Part shown: piece by piece, positions 39,796 to 49,824 of the stretch
Layout of the letters: each line of letters starts with the position of its first letter
Numbering within the stretch: the stretch's first letter is position 1
DNA from: Burkholderia arboris
Lineage (GTDB): Bacteria > Pseudomonadota > Gammaproteobacteria > Burkholderiales > Burkholderiaceae
Direction of reading: 5' to 3'
NCBI RefSeq assembly: GCF_902499125.1
Contig: NZ_CABVPX010000015.1
Location: 1 to 64,000, forward strand
DNA: 64,000 nucleotides
Notes under the pieces: model-generated
The model's input: the letters and a program-made list of their open reading frames with translations, nothing else
What the model was told of the DNA's origin: nothing
Databases searched by the model: none
Position numbers and translations under genes: made by a program

Positions 39796-40962
39796 TTACT
39801 TGCCTGCGGCAGCCGCGACGACCTTCTGCGCAGCTTCTTCCATGCTGTCCGCCGAGATGATCGGCAGGCCCGAATCGGCCAGCATCTTCTTGCCGAGGTC
39901 CTCGTTCGTGCCCTTCATGCGCACGACGAGCGGCACGTTCAGGTTCACGGCCTTCGAACCGGCGATCACGCCTTCCGCGATCACGTCGCAGCGCATGATG
40001 CCGCCGAAGATGTTCACGAGGATCGCCTTCAGATCCGGGTTCTTCAGCATCAGCTTGAACGCTTCCGTGACCTTCTCGGTCGTCGCGCCACCGCCGACGT
40101 CCAGGAAGTTCGCCGGCTCGCCGCCGAACAGCTTGATCGTGTCCATCGTTGCCATCGCGAGGCCTGCGCCGTTCACGAGGCAGCCGATGTTGCCGTCGAG
40201 CGAGATGTACGCGAGGTCGAACTTCGACGCTTCGATTTCAGCCGGATCTTCTTCGTCCAGATCGCGGTACGCAACGATTTCCGGATGGCGGAACAGCGCG
40301 TTCGAGTCGAAGTTGAACTTCGCGTCGAGTGCGGTGACCTTGCCGTCGCCGGAGACGTTCAGCGGGTTGATTTCAGCCAGCGATGCGTCGGTTTCCCAGA
40401 ATGCCTTGTACAGGCCTTGCAGGATCGCGCGCGCTTGCGGAATCGAAGCAGCCGGCACGCCGATCTTCGCGGCGAGGTCGTCGGCCTGAGCGTCGAGCAG
40501 GCCCGTCGACGGCTCGACGATGACCTTGTGGATCAGTTCCGGGTGCTTTTCGGCGACTTCTTCGATGTCCATGCCGCCTTCGCTCGAACCCATCAGAACG
40601 ATCTTTTGCGACACGCGATCGACGACGAGGCTGACATACAGTTCCTGCTTGATGTCGGCGCCTTCTTCGATCATCAGACGGTTGACCTTCTGGCCTTCCG
40701 GACCGGTCTGGTGCGTGACGAGCTGCATGCCGAGGATCTGGTTCGCGTATTCGCGGACCTGCTCGATCGACTTCGCCACCTTCACGCCGCCGCCCTTGCC
40801 ACGGCCACCGGCGTGGATCTGAGCCTTCACGACCCATACCGGGCCGCCGAGCTCTTCTGCCACCTTGACGGCTTCTTCAACCGAGAACGCCGGCTTGCCG
40901 CGCGGTACCGCGACTCCGAATTTCCGCAGGATTTCCTTACCCTGGTACTCGTGAATCTTCAT
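39796..40962 (-). CDS. sucC: Succinyl-CoA synthetase beta subunit
   Basis: A 388-residue ATP-grasp subunit. Motifs: [41 protein letters not shown]-type [14 protein letters not shown], and [16 protein letters not shown]. Binds nucleotide and succinate. First gene of the sucCD operon. GGGAATCACGC lies before the ATG. Confidence 0.97.
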   Translation of the reverse strand: MKIHEYQGKEILRKFGVAVPRGKPAFSVEEAVKVAEELGGPVWVVKAQIHAGGRGKGGGVKVAKSIEQVREYANQILGMQLVTHQTGPEGQKVNRLMIEEGADIKQELYVSLVVDRVSQKIVLMGSSEGGMDIEEVAEKHPELIHKVIVEPSTGLLDAQADDLAAKIGVPAASIPQARAILQGLYKAFWETDASLAEINPLNVSGDGKVTALDAKFNFDSNALFRHPEIVAYRDLDEEDPAEIEASKFDLAYISLDGNIGCLVNGAGLAMATMDTIKLFGGEPANFLDVGGGATTEKVTEAFKLMLKNPDLKAILVNIFGGIMRCDVIAEGVIAGSKAVNLNVPLVVRMKGTNEDLGKKMLADSGLPIISADSMEEAAQKVVAAAAGK

Positions 40963-41030
40963 GCGTGATTCCCTTCAGTCTGAGAGTTGGATGAAAAGTC
41001 GCTTAAGACGCTTCTTCGAATGATTTCCGT

Positions 41031-41639
41031 TCATTCCTTCGTGCTGCCTTCACCGGGCATATCCGGCCGAATCGGGCCATACCAGCGCGGGTAGTACTGC
41101 CGCACGACCTCGCCGTCGAACCGCAGCGCACGGCAGCGGCCGAGCTGGAAAGGCGGTTCGGCGTGCGCGCCGTCGTGATCCGGTCCTTCGCCGCCCTCTT
41201 CGCGCACGTTCCACACGTCACCGGCGAACGCCTGGATCGCTGCCGTCGGCAGCACGGCGCACAGTTCGGTGAGATGGGAGCAGCCTGCGACGCCGGCGAG
41301 CAGCCGGTTCGCGTTGCGGCGGAAATTGCGGAAGAGATTGAGCCCGATGAGGGCCCGATAGGCAGGAGGGGCGGATTGACAGTGACCGGGATAGGGCACC
41401 CATTCCGAAGACGCTTCGGCGTCGACGACATTGAGGTCACGATCGATGGTCACGCGCAGCCAGAGTTCGTGGATCGGCAGGCCTTGGGGCCGGATGCCCG
41501 ACGCAAGCGCGACATCCCGCGGCTTGTGGTCGGTCAGGCAGGCTTCGATGTCCCACAAGCCGTCGCCGCGCTCGTAGGCTTCCGCTCGGATTGCGCGTCG
41601 ATGTCGCAACTGACGGGGCACGGGCTCGGATAGCGGCAT
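41031..41639 (-). CDS. DUF2889 domain protein
   Basis: A 202-residue soluble protein starting MPLSEPVPRQLRHRRAIRAEA. The DUF2889 pattern is seen in WDIEACLTDHKPRDVAL, PIHELWLRVTIDRDLNV and AGCSHLTELCAVLPTAAIQ. Function unknown; the conserved Cys/His (GCSHL) may bind metal. Lies 68 bp upstream of sucC on the same strand. Confidence 0.88.
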   Translation of the reverse strand: MPLSEPVPRQLRHRRAIRAEAYERGDGLWDIEACLTDHKPRDVALASGIRPQGLPIHELWLRVTIDRDLNVVDAEASSEWVPYPGHCQSAPPAYRALIGLNLFRNFRRNANRLLAGVAGCSHLTELCAVLPTAAIQAFAGDVWNVREEGGEGPDHDGAHAEPPFQLGRCRALRFDGEVVRQYYPRWYGPIRPDMPGEGSTKE

Positions 41640-41784
41640 GCTGGAGGTTGAGGCCGAAGAGGAAAACCCACGGATTTTAGCATATTGGGTATTTGAGACA
41701 GTTTGACGCGACGGCGGGTATTCCCGCCTGTCCGGAAACGGTTGCATTGCAGCAATATCGCGCGTCACGCGCGCGATCGGCCGC

Positions 41785-42653
41785 TCAATCGTCGATCGGG
41801 AAATCGTCGCCCACTTTCAGCAACTTCACGATGGTCGCGCTCGAGAAGCCGCGCGCGGCGAGAAAGCGTGCCTGCTTCGCACGCTCGGCCAGCGTTTGCG
41901 GCAGTGCACCGAATTTCTTGCGCCAGACCGCCTGCGCACGCGCCCATTCGGTCTCGCGCAGCTGCGCGTTTACTTCCTCGACGAGCGTGTCGCCGACTGC
42001 ATGACGCTTCAGCTCGCTGACGATCCGCGCGACGCCGACACGCGATGCGCGGCGATGCACGAGGCTCTCGGCAAAGCGCGCGTCGGACAGCCAGCCTTCC
42101 TTTTCCAGCGCATCGAGCACCGGTTCGACGGATTCGTCTTCGCCGACGTAAGGCGCGAGCTTGCGCGCGAGTTCCGCACGACTGTATTCACGCCTCGACA
42201 GATAGCCGAGCGCGCGGCCCTTCAACGAACGTTGCGGTTTTGACGACTTGCGTTCGGTGGCGCCCGGCGTGTCGCCTGATGACGTACTGGAAGAAGCGCC
42301 GGACGCACGGCGCGTGCGGCGTGGATGCTGGCTGCTGCGTGTGTAGACGTCTTCCCTTGCCGGCGCCGACGCGTCGGCGGCGCGATCGCCCGGGAAGCGG
42401 ACACCGGACACGCGACGGCGGGAGCGGTCGTGTGCGTCGAACGATTCGCCGTCGTCGAACGGGTCGTCCGGCGCGGCAATCTCAAACGAAACGAGGGCAT
42501 CATCGGATGCCCTCGTCGCGGTGCGGTTCGCGGCATGGCTGCCTGCAACCCGCCGGCCGGCGCCCGAGGATCCGGCTCGCCGGCCAGAGCGACCCGCCGC
42601 TTCGGGCGCGTCGCTCTCTTCCGGCTCGCCGGCCTGACCTCGGCGCGCAACCA

Positions 42654-42654
<1 letters not shown>
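41785..42654 (-). CDS. recX: RecX regulatory protein with long disordered N-terminal extension
   Basis: A 289-residue protein. Residues from about 143 to the end form the RecX three-repeat helical domain (ALGYLSRREYSRAELARKL, LEKEGWLSDARFAESLV, KQARFLAARGFSSATIVKLL) that caps RecA filaments. The first 140 residues are rich in Arg, Ser, Ala and Asp with no fold apparent, about doubling the usual RecX length. The ATG overlaps the recA stop by one base (TGATG), so translation is coupled; a GTG one codon earlier is also possible. Confidence 0.9.
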
Positions 42655-43724
<1,070 letters not shown>

Positions 43725-43795
43725 GAATCGTCCTTTGCTATGATGAGCAGCGTCTGTTAGAGGCGCGCCCGCTTTCAAGCGCCGCCGAATGCAGA

Positions 43796-43825
43796 CACTG
43801 TATAAAAAAACAGTAGTTTATGCAA
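43796..43825 (-). promoter_or_regulatory. LexA (SOS) box and promoter of recA
   Basis: Positions 43796-43815 hold CTGT (43798-43801) and ACAG (43810-43813) separated by eight A/T bases, nearly identical to the E. coli-type LexA consensus. On the minus strand TTGCAT (43825-43820) and TACAGT (43802-43797) are spaced by 17 bp, so the LexA site covers the spacer and -10 of the likely recA promoter. It lies in the divergent gap shared with the response regulator starting at 43910. Confidence 0.92.
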
Positions 43826-43909
43826 GCCCGCAATTCAGGGCGTTGTACACGAATAACTCCGGAGACAGCCGCGTCGGCGCGAATGCCCCGCCGGCCATCG
43901 GTCAGCAAC

Positions 43910-44638
43910 ATGCGAATCCTCATCGCCGAAGATGACAGCATACTCGCGGACGGACTCACCCGGTCACTCCGCCAATCGGGCTATGCGGTCGACCACGTGA
44001 AGAGCGGCGTCGATGCCGATACGGCGCTGTCGATGCAGACTTTCGACCTGCTGATCCTCGATCTCGGGCTGCCGAAAATGTCCGGGCTCGACGTGCTCAA
44101 GCGCCTGCGCGCGCGCAATTCCAACCTCCCCGTGCTGATCCTGACCGCCGCCGACAGCGTCGACGAACGCGTGAAGGGGCTCGACCTCGGCGCCGACGAC
44201 TACATGGCCAAGCCATTCGCGCTCAACGAGCTCGAGGCGCGCGTGCGCGCGCTGACCCGGCGCGGTGCGGGCGGCGGCCCGACCGTCGTGCGGCACGGCT
44301 CGCTCGCATTCGACCAGGTCGGCCGCATCGCGTATGCGAACGATCACGTGCTCGATCTCTCCGCGCGCGAACTCGGCCTGCTCGAAGTGCTGCTGCAGCG
44401 GATCGGCCGGCTCGTGTCGAAGGAGCAGCTCGTCGATCACCTGTGCGAATGGGGCGAGGAAGTCAGCAACAACGCGATCGAAGTCTACGTGCACCGGCTG
44501 CGCAAGAAGATCGAGCCGAGCGGTGTGCGGATCTCGACCGTGCGCGGCCTCGGCTATTGCCTCGAGAAGGTCGCGCCTGCCGCGCCGGCCGACGCGACAG
44601 CGCCCCAGCCCGCGGTGGCCGGCACGCCGCTGCGCTGA
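43910..44638 (+). CDS. OmpR-family response regulator, TctD-like
   Basis: A 242-residue regulator: receiver domain with Asp51 in LLILDLGLPKMSG and KPF switch residues, winged helix ending STVRGLGYCLEKV, and a 20-residue Pro/Ala tail. SNNAIEVYVHRLRKKI places it in the TctD/QseB subgroup. Start chosen at MRILIAEDD; the frame extends 30 codons upstream without similarity. Followed after 17 nt by its kinase, divergent from recA. Confidence 0.93.
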   Translation: MRILIAEDDSILADGLTRSLRQSGYAVDHVKSGVDADTALSMQTFDLLILDLGLPKMSGLDVLKRLRARNSNLPVLILTAADSVDERVKGLDLGADDYMAKPFALNELEARVRALTRRGAGGGPTVVRHGSLAFDQVGRIAYANDHVLDLSARELGLLEVLLQRIGRLVSKEQLVDHLCEWGEEVSNNAIEVYVHRLRKKIEPSGVRISTVRGLGYCLEKVAPAAPADATAPQPAVAGTPLR

Positions 44639-44655
44639 CACCGGGCGTCGCCGCG

Positions 44656-46203
44656 ATGGCCACGCCGGCCCACTCCCGCCCCCCGACCGGCGCACCGTCG
44701 TCGGCCGCCGACGAAGCGCGCGACGCGCGCTACGAGAACCCGTTCGCGCCGCCCGACGAAACCGAATCGCCCGAGGCACCGCGCCCGCGCTCGCTGTTCG
44801 GCGAAATCCTCGACTGGATGCTCGCGCCGCTGCTGCTGCTGTGGCCGATGAGCATCGCCGTCACCTACCTCGTCGCGAAGACGATCGCGAACAGCCCGTT
44901 CGACCGCGCGCTCGAAACCAACGCGTACGTGCTCGCCCGGCAGATCCATCCGGTGAACGGCGTCGCCGAGCTGACGCTGCCGGAGCAGACGCGCGACTTC
45001 CTGCGCGCGGACAACGTCGACAGCGTTTACTTCCAGGTGCTCGGCACGCGCGGCGAACTGGTCGCGGGCGAAGCCGACATGCCGCTGCCGCGCGACGAGG
45101 ACCGCCCGCCGCCGGGCGTCGTCGTGTTCCGCGACGACCTGCTGCGCGGCAACGACGTGCGCGTCGCGTATACGACGGTCGCACTGCCGCAATCGGGCGG
45201 CACGCAGCCCGTGCTCGTGCAAGTCGGCGAAACGCTCGACAAGCGCAACGCGCTCGCGAACGACATCATCAAGGGCGTGATCCTGCCGCAGTTCGTGATC
45301 CTGCCGCTCGCGATCCTGCTCGTGTGGTTCGGGCTGTCGCGCGGGCTCGCGCCGCTCAACGCGCTGCAGGCGCACATCCGCGCGCGGCGGCCCGACGACC
45401 TGTCGCCCGTCGAGGCGCAGCGCGCGCCGCCCGAGATCGAGCCGCTCGTCACGTCGTTCAACGACCTGCTCGCGCGTCTCGAACAGAACATGGCGCTGCA
45501 GAAGCGCTTCATCGCCGACGCCGCGCACCAGATGAAAACGCCGCTCGCGGGCCTGCGCACGCAGGCCGAGTTCGCGCTGCGCCACCCGGTCCCGCCGGAC
45601 GTGCAGCGCTCGCTCGAACAGATCGCGACGAGTTCCGAGCAGGCCGCGCGGCTCGTCACGCAATTGCTGGCGCTCGCGCGCGCCGAGAACCGCGCGAGCG
45701 GGCTCACGTTCGAACCGGTCGAGATCGCCGCGCTTGCACGGCGCGCGGTGCGCGACTGGGTGCAGGCCGCGCTCGCGAAGCGGATGGATCTCGGCTACGA
45801 GGGGCCGCCCGACGACGCACCGCTCGACGTCGACGGCAATCCGGTGATGCTGCGCGAAATGCTCGGCAACCTGATCGACAACGCGATCCGCTACACGCCC
45901 GAAGGCGGCCGCATCACCGTGCGCGTGCATGCCGACCCGGCGGCGCGGTTCGTGCATCTCGAAGTCGAGGATACGGGCCCCGGCATCCCGGCCGCCGAAC
46001 GCGAGCGCGTCGTCGAGCGCTTCTACCGGATCCTCGGCCGCGAAGGCGACGGCAGCGGCCTCGGGCTCGCGATCGTGCGCGAGATCGCCACGCAGCACGG
46101 CGGCACGCTGACGCTCGACGATCACGTCTACCAGCGCACGCCGCGCCTTGCCGGCACGCTCGTGCGCGTCAGCCTGCCGCTGACCGGTACGGCCCCGGAT
46201 TAA
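44656..46203 (+). CDS. Sensor histidine kinase, TctE-like
   Basis: A 515-residue kinase. A long cytoplasmic Pro-rich start, TM1 at about 55-78, a periplasmic domain (about 80-205) of the TctE N-terminal type, TM2 at about 208-226, then HisKA with His291 (DAAHQMKTPLAGL) and HATPase motifs NLIDNAIRYTPEGG and GSGLGLAIVREIA. Forms an operon with the upstream regulator. TctDE relatives sense tricarboxylates, and a transporter gene follows, but the ligand here is inferred only from relationship. Confidence 0.92.
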   Translation: MATPAHSRPPTGAPSSAADEARDARYENPFAPPDETESPEAPRPRSLFGEILDWMLAPLLLLWPMSIAVTYLVAKTIANSPFDRALETNAYVLARQIHPVNGVAELTLPEQTRDFLRADNVDSVYFQVLGTRGELVAGEADMPLPRDEDRPPPGVVVFRDDLLRGNDVRVAYTTVALPQSGGTQPVLVQVGETLDKRNALANDIIKGVILPQFVILPLAILLVWFGLSRGLAPLNALQAHIRARRPDDLSPVEAQRAPPEIEPLVTSFNDLLARLEQNMALQKRFIADAAHQMKTPLAGLRTQAEFALRHPVPPDVQRSLEQIATSSEQAARLVTQLLALARAENRASGLTFEPVEIAALARRAVRDWVQAALAKRMDLGYEGPPDDAPLDVDGNPVMLREMLGNLIDNAIRYTPEGGRITVRVHADPAARFVHLEVEDTGPGIPAAERERVVERFYRILGREGDGSGLGLAIVREIATQHGGTLTLDDHVYQRTPRLAGTLVRVSLPLTGTAPD

Positions 46204-46429
46204 CCCTGACTCACGCGTCCGCGGCCCGGCGCAATTGTGTCGAAACCGGCAATTTGCCGGACGTTCACCGCATGATCGACACCAGAAGCAGCCGATTCGG
46301 CGCGGGTTAACGCGCAGTCGTTTTGTACGCGCGAGTCAGTCCGCCGTAAGTTTCCATGCCAATAATCGTCGACAGGCCCGCCCACCCAAGGCGGCCGCAC
46401 ATCTATATCAAGGGACTTGGAGACGATTC

Positions 46430-48088
46430 ATGGCAACGTTAGGCGGGCAAATTTCGCACTCGCCGATGACGGGCGAAGAGAAGAAGGTGATCTTCGCGTC
46501 GTCGCTCGGCACCGTGTTCGAGTGGTACGACTTTTACCTGGCCGGTTCACTCGCGGCCTACATCAGCAAGAGTTTCTTTTCCGGCGTCAATCCGACCGCC
46601 GCGTTCATCTTCACGCTGCTCGGTTTTGCCGCCGGCTTCGCGGTGCGGCCGTTCGGCGCGATCGTGTTCGGCCGGCTCGGCGACATGGTCGGCCGCAAGC
46701 ACACGTTCCTCGTGACGATCGTGATCATGGGCATCTCGACGTTCGTGGTCGGCTTCCTGCCCGGCTACGCGTCGATCGGCATCGCCGCGCCCGTGATCTT
46801 CATCGCGATGCGGCTGCTGCAGGGCCTCGCGCTCGGCGGCGAGTACGGCGGTGCGGCAACCTACGTCGCCGAACATGCGCCGGCGAACCGTCGCGGCTTC
46901 TATACCGCATGGATCCAGACGACCGCCACGCTCGGCCTGTTCCTGTCGCTGCTCGTGATCCTCGGCGTGCGTACGTTCATCGGCGAGGAAGCATTCGGCA
47001 GCTGGGGCTGGCGCGTGCCGTTCGTCGCGTCGATCCTGCTGCTCGCGGTGTCGGTGTGGATCCGGATGCAGCTGAACGAATCGCCGGTGTTCCTGCGCAT
47101 CAAGGCGGAAGGCAAGACGTCGAAGGCGCCGCTGACCGAAGCGTTCGGCCAGTGGAAGAACCTGAAGATCGTGATCCTCGCGCTCGTCGGCCTGACGGCC
47201 GGCCAGGCCGTCGTGTGGTACACGGGCCAGTTCTACGCGCTGTTCTTCCTCACGCAGACGCTGAAGGTCGACGGTGCCAGCGCGAACATCCTGATCGCGA
47301 TCGCCCTGCTGATCGGCACGCCGTTCTTCCTGTTCTTCGGTTCGCTGTCGGACAAGATCGGCCGCAAGCCGATCATCCTCGCGGGCTGCCTGATCGCGGC
47401 GCTGACGTACTTTCCGCTGTTCAAGGCGCTCACGCACTACGCGAACCCGCAGCTCGAGCTCGCGACGCAGAAGGCGCCGATCACGGTCGTCGCCGACCCG
47501 GCCACCTGCTCGTTCCAGTTCAACCCGGTGGGCACGTCGAAGTTCACCAGCTCGTGCGACATCGCGAAGAGCGCGCTCTCGAAGGCCGGCCTGAACTACG
47601 AGAACGTCGCGGCGCCGGCCGGCACGCAGGCCGAGATCAAGGTCGGCGACACGGTGATCCAGACCTACGACGGCAAGGCGACCGACGCGAAGGCGCAGGG
47701 CGCGGCGTTCGACAAGACGCTCGCGTCGACGCTGAAGGGAGCCGGCTACCCGGCGAAGGCTGATCCGGCGCAACTCAACTGGCCAATGACGATCGTGATC
47801 CTGACGATCCTCGTGATCTACGTGACGATGGTCTACGGCCCGATCGCGGCGATGCTGGTCGAGATGTTCCCGACACGGATCCGCTACACGTCGATGTCGC
47901 TGCCCTATCACATCGGCAACGGCTGGTTCGGCGGCTTCCTGCCGGCGACCGCGTTCGCGATCGTCGCGGCGAAGGGCGACATCTATTCCGGGCTCTGGTA
48001 TCCGATCGTGATCGCGCTGGCCACGTTCGTGATCGGCCTGCTGTTCGTCAAGGAGACGAAGGACTCGAACATCTACGCGCAGGATTGA
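46430..48088 (+). CDS. MFS transporter, metabolite:H+ symporter family, with large periplasmic insertion
   Basis: A 552-residue transporter; typical MHS members are near 430. The family signatures are present: SSLGTVFEWYDFYLAG, GRLGDMVGRKHTFLV, and RLLQGLALGGEYGGAATYV. Twelve helices fit, with about 110 extra residues at roughly 338-450 between TM9 and TM10, a loop predicted to be periplasmic; it holds Cys360 and Cys376, possibly a disulfide. Substrate unknown, probably an organic acid. Lies downstream of the TctDE-like pair with a 226 bp gap, so it may be a target. Confidence 0.9.
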   Translation: MATLGGQISHSPMTGEEKKVIFASSLGTVFEWYDFYLAGSLAAYISKSFFSGVNPTAAFIFTLLGFAAGFAVRPFGAIVFGRLGDMVGRKHTFLVTIVIMGISTFVVGFLPGYASIGIAAPVIFIAMRLLQGLALGGEYGGAATYVAEHAPANRRGFYTAWIQTTATLGLFLSLLVILGVRTFIGEEAFGSWGWRVPFVASILLLAVSVWIRMQLNESPVFLRIKAEGKTSKAPLTEAFGQWKNLKIVILALVGLTAGQAVVWYTGQFYALFFLTQTLKVDGASANILIAIALLIGTPFFLFFGSLSDKIGRKPIILAGCLIAALTYFPLFKALTHYANPQLELATQKAPITVVADPATCSFQFNPVGTSKFTSSCDIAKSALSKAGLNYENVAAPAGTQAEIKVGDTVIQTYDGKATDAKAQGAAFDKTLASTLKGAGYPAKADPAQLNWPMTIVILTILVIYVTMVYGPIAAMLVEMFPTRIRYTSMSLPYHIGNGWFGGFLPATAFAIVAAKGDIYSGLWYPIVIALATFVIGLLFVKETKDSNIYAQD

Positions 48089-48209
48089 GGTTGTACGGGC
48101 GGGCGGGAAGCGGTTGCCGGACGGTCGTTCCGGCGGCCGGCAACCCGCCCCGCCGCCAGGTCGCCATGGGCCGGCCGGCAACTTTTTTCACGGAAGATGG
48201 AAAAAGCTG

Positions 48210-48238
48210 TTGACAGCCCGGCGGTATGTCTACATAAT
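48210..48238 (+). promoter_or_regulatory. Sigma-70 promoter of tRNA-Met
   Basis: TTGACA (48210-48215) and CATAAT (48233-48238) separated by 17 bp, about a dozen bases before the mature tRNA 5' end. Confidence 0.85.
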
Positions 48239-48250
48239 TTGATTCTTCAC

Positions 48251-48327
<77 letters not shown>

Positions 48328-48340
48328 GTTTCAAGAAAAA

Positions 48341-48372
48341 GCCGCTGCTTCGTGAGAAGCAGCGGCTTTTTT
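48341..48372 (+). terminator. Island-borne terminator following tRNA-Met
   Basis: Perfect 11 bp stem GCCGCTGCTTC/GAAGCAGCGGC with a GTGA loop and six T. It lies just inside the island and closely resembles, without being identical to, the native terminator at 58474. Confidence 0.9.
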
Positions 48373-48502
48373 GTTCTGGAATGCCGGTAATGCGCCCGAA
48401 CAGGCGCATTACGCATCTAAAGCGGCCAACCGTTTTAGATGCGGGCGATTTTCCGAGCGCGGGTGCTACACGCCACTGTTACCTCAACCTGGAGAGCACA
48501 CC

Positions 48503-48645
48503 GTGAAACACCCCTACCTGACCACCCGCGCCGATTCGACCCATTACTACTTCCGCCGCAAGGTGCCGCTGCAACTGCGCCCCCCCTGCTCGACCGGACC
48601 GAAATCTGGCTGAGCCTGGAAACGCCGTGCCGGACCGAGGCCATC
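48503..48645 (+). pseudogene. Tyrosine integrase remnant (5' end only, frameshifted)
   Basis: A GTG start with GGAG nine bases upstream begins VKHPYLTTRADSTHYYFRRK, the N-terminal pattern of phage-type integrases that sit beside tRNA genes. A run of seven C near 48581-48587 breaks the frame; reading one frame over gives the expected continuation LLDRTEIWLSLETPCRTEAI. The coding sequence then stops at the junction with the IS21 remnant near 48646. The catalytic domain is missing altogether. Confidence 0.78.
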
Positions 48646-49480
48646 ACCCCCATGCCTGACGGCAGCGCTCCGCTAGCCAGATATTAAGAACGTCGAGCGA
48701 CTCCCAACGCATCCGGATCGCCTCATGCCAGATCTGGCGACGCCGATCCTGAACGTTTTTCTCGACGACTCCTTTCTCCCAGCCAGCGGCACGGTTGCAG
48801 AATTCCGGCTCGAACAGGTAGTGATTGCACATCGCATGGAAGCGGGCGTTGATAGCCCATTCCTTGCCGGGACCAACTTTGTCGACCGCAGTTTTCATGT
48901 TGTCGTAAATGCCGCGACGAGGCACCCCGCCGAACGCGACGAAGGCGCGGGCGTGTGCATCGAACAACATTTCGTGACTTTGGGTGTGGTACCCGACCAG
49001 CCAGAATGCCCGGCTTGCAGCGAGCTTTACATGCGCCACTTCGAGGCGCCGGCGCAACCCACAGATGAAGACGTCTTCACAGCTCCAGTCAAACTGGAAC
49101 GCGTCCCCATATTCGAATGACATAGGCACGAACGCACCGCGCTGCGGACCCTCATCCCGCTCCTGCTTCCAGCTCCGCACAAATGCGCAGACGCGTTGAT
49201 AGCTCCCGTCGTAGCCAGCAGCGCGCAATTCCTCATACATCTGCGTTGCTGTGCGTCGATCTCGCTTGGGCCGACGTGAGTCAGCAATCAACCACTGACG
49301 CAGTTGTTCCGCTCAAGCGTCGATGACACTCTTGCTTGCACGTTTCGGATACTTTGGCTCGCCAGTGGATGGCTCTCGCAGCCATCGTCGGATCGTGTTT
49401 CTGGACAACCCGGTACGTCGAGAAATGTCCCGAAGAGGGACGCCATCGCGGAAGTGCATCCGCCGGATTTTGGCCAACAT
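48645..49480 (-). pseudogene. istA: IS21-family transposase IstA, interrupted and truncated
   Basis: The start MLAKIRRMHFRDGVPLRDIS has the IstA helix-turn-helix (SRRTGLSRNTIRRWLREP). An in-frame TGA at 49315-49313 follows SVIDA; the same frame then continues AEQLRQWLIADSRRPKRD and on through the DDE region (FQFDWSCEDVFI, FGGVPRRGIYDNMKTAVDKV). The frame ends WLAERCRQAWG at the island's integrase junction, so the C-terminus is lost. The helper gene istB is absent. Confidence 0.88.
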
Positions 49481-49605
49481 GCTCACCGTAATCACTCCGG
49501 TTCTCCTGCTTGGCGTCCCAAGCAGGCATTCGAACATGTGGGTCAATTTTCGATGAAAAAATTTGCCGCAAACGGGTCAGTTTTGGTCGGCTATCAACAC
49601 TCACA
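48646..49605 (-). mobile_element. IS21-family insertion sequence remnant
   Basis: Contains the broken istA and, upstream of it, one terminal region where ACTGACCC and ATTGACCC-type repeats (about 49545-49590, minus strand) resemble the multiple transposase-binding sites at IS21 ends; the end itself is near TGTTGATAGCC (about 49599). The istB half and the other end are missing. Confidence 0.75.
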
Positions 49606-49626
49606 GTATCGTCAGAGCGGATAATC

Positions 49627-49658
49627 AATGAAGGCGCCCAGATAGGAGCGCCTTCATT
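49627..49658. terminator. Inverted repeat downstream of zorD, possible terminator
   Basis: An 11 bp perfect stem (AATGAAGGCGC, 49627-49637 with 49648-49658) and a 10-base loop, about 165 nt beyond the zorD stop. No long T-run follows on the minus strand, so termination is uncertain. The remaining bases between 49606 and 49824 show no gene. Confidence 0.5.
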
Positions 49659-49824
49659 CAACTTAGAGCGACATCCGAACGATTCTGCGACCGTCGCTCA
49701 GCTCCTGATGACGAGCTCGTGGAACCGCGCTAGGACAGTAGCGGACTGGCGATATACAACAGGTCAACGTGTAGTTCCCTCAGGCAGGTGGCCGCTTCCG
49801 TTAATCAACACGCCTGGACAGAAT

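Noticed and set aside
46547..48181. 544-codon frame opposite the MFS gene
   Set aside because: Composition of an antisense shadow (Arg/Asp/His-rich), and the MFS protein is unmistakable.
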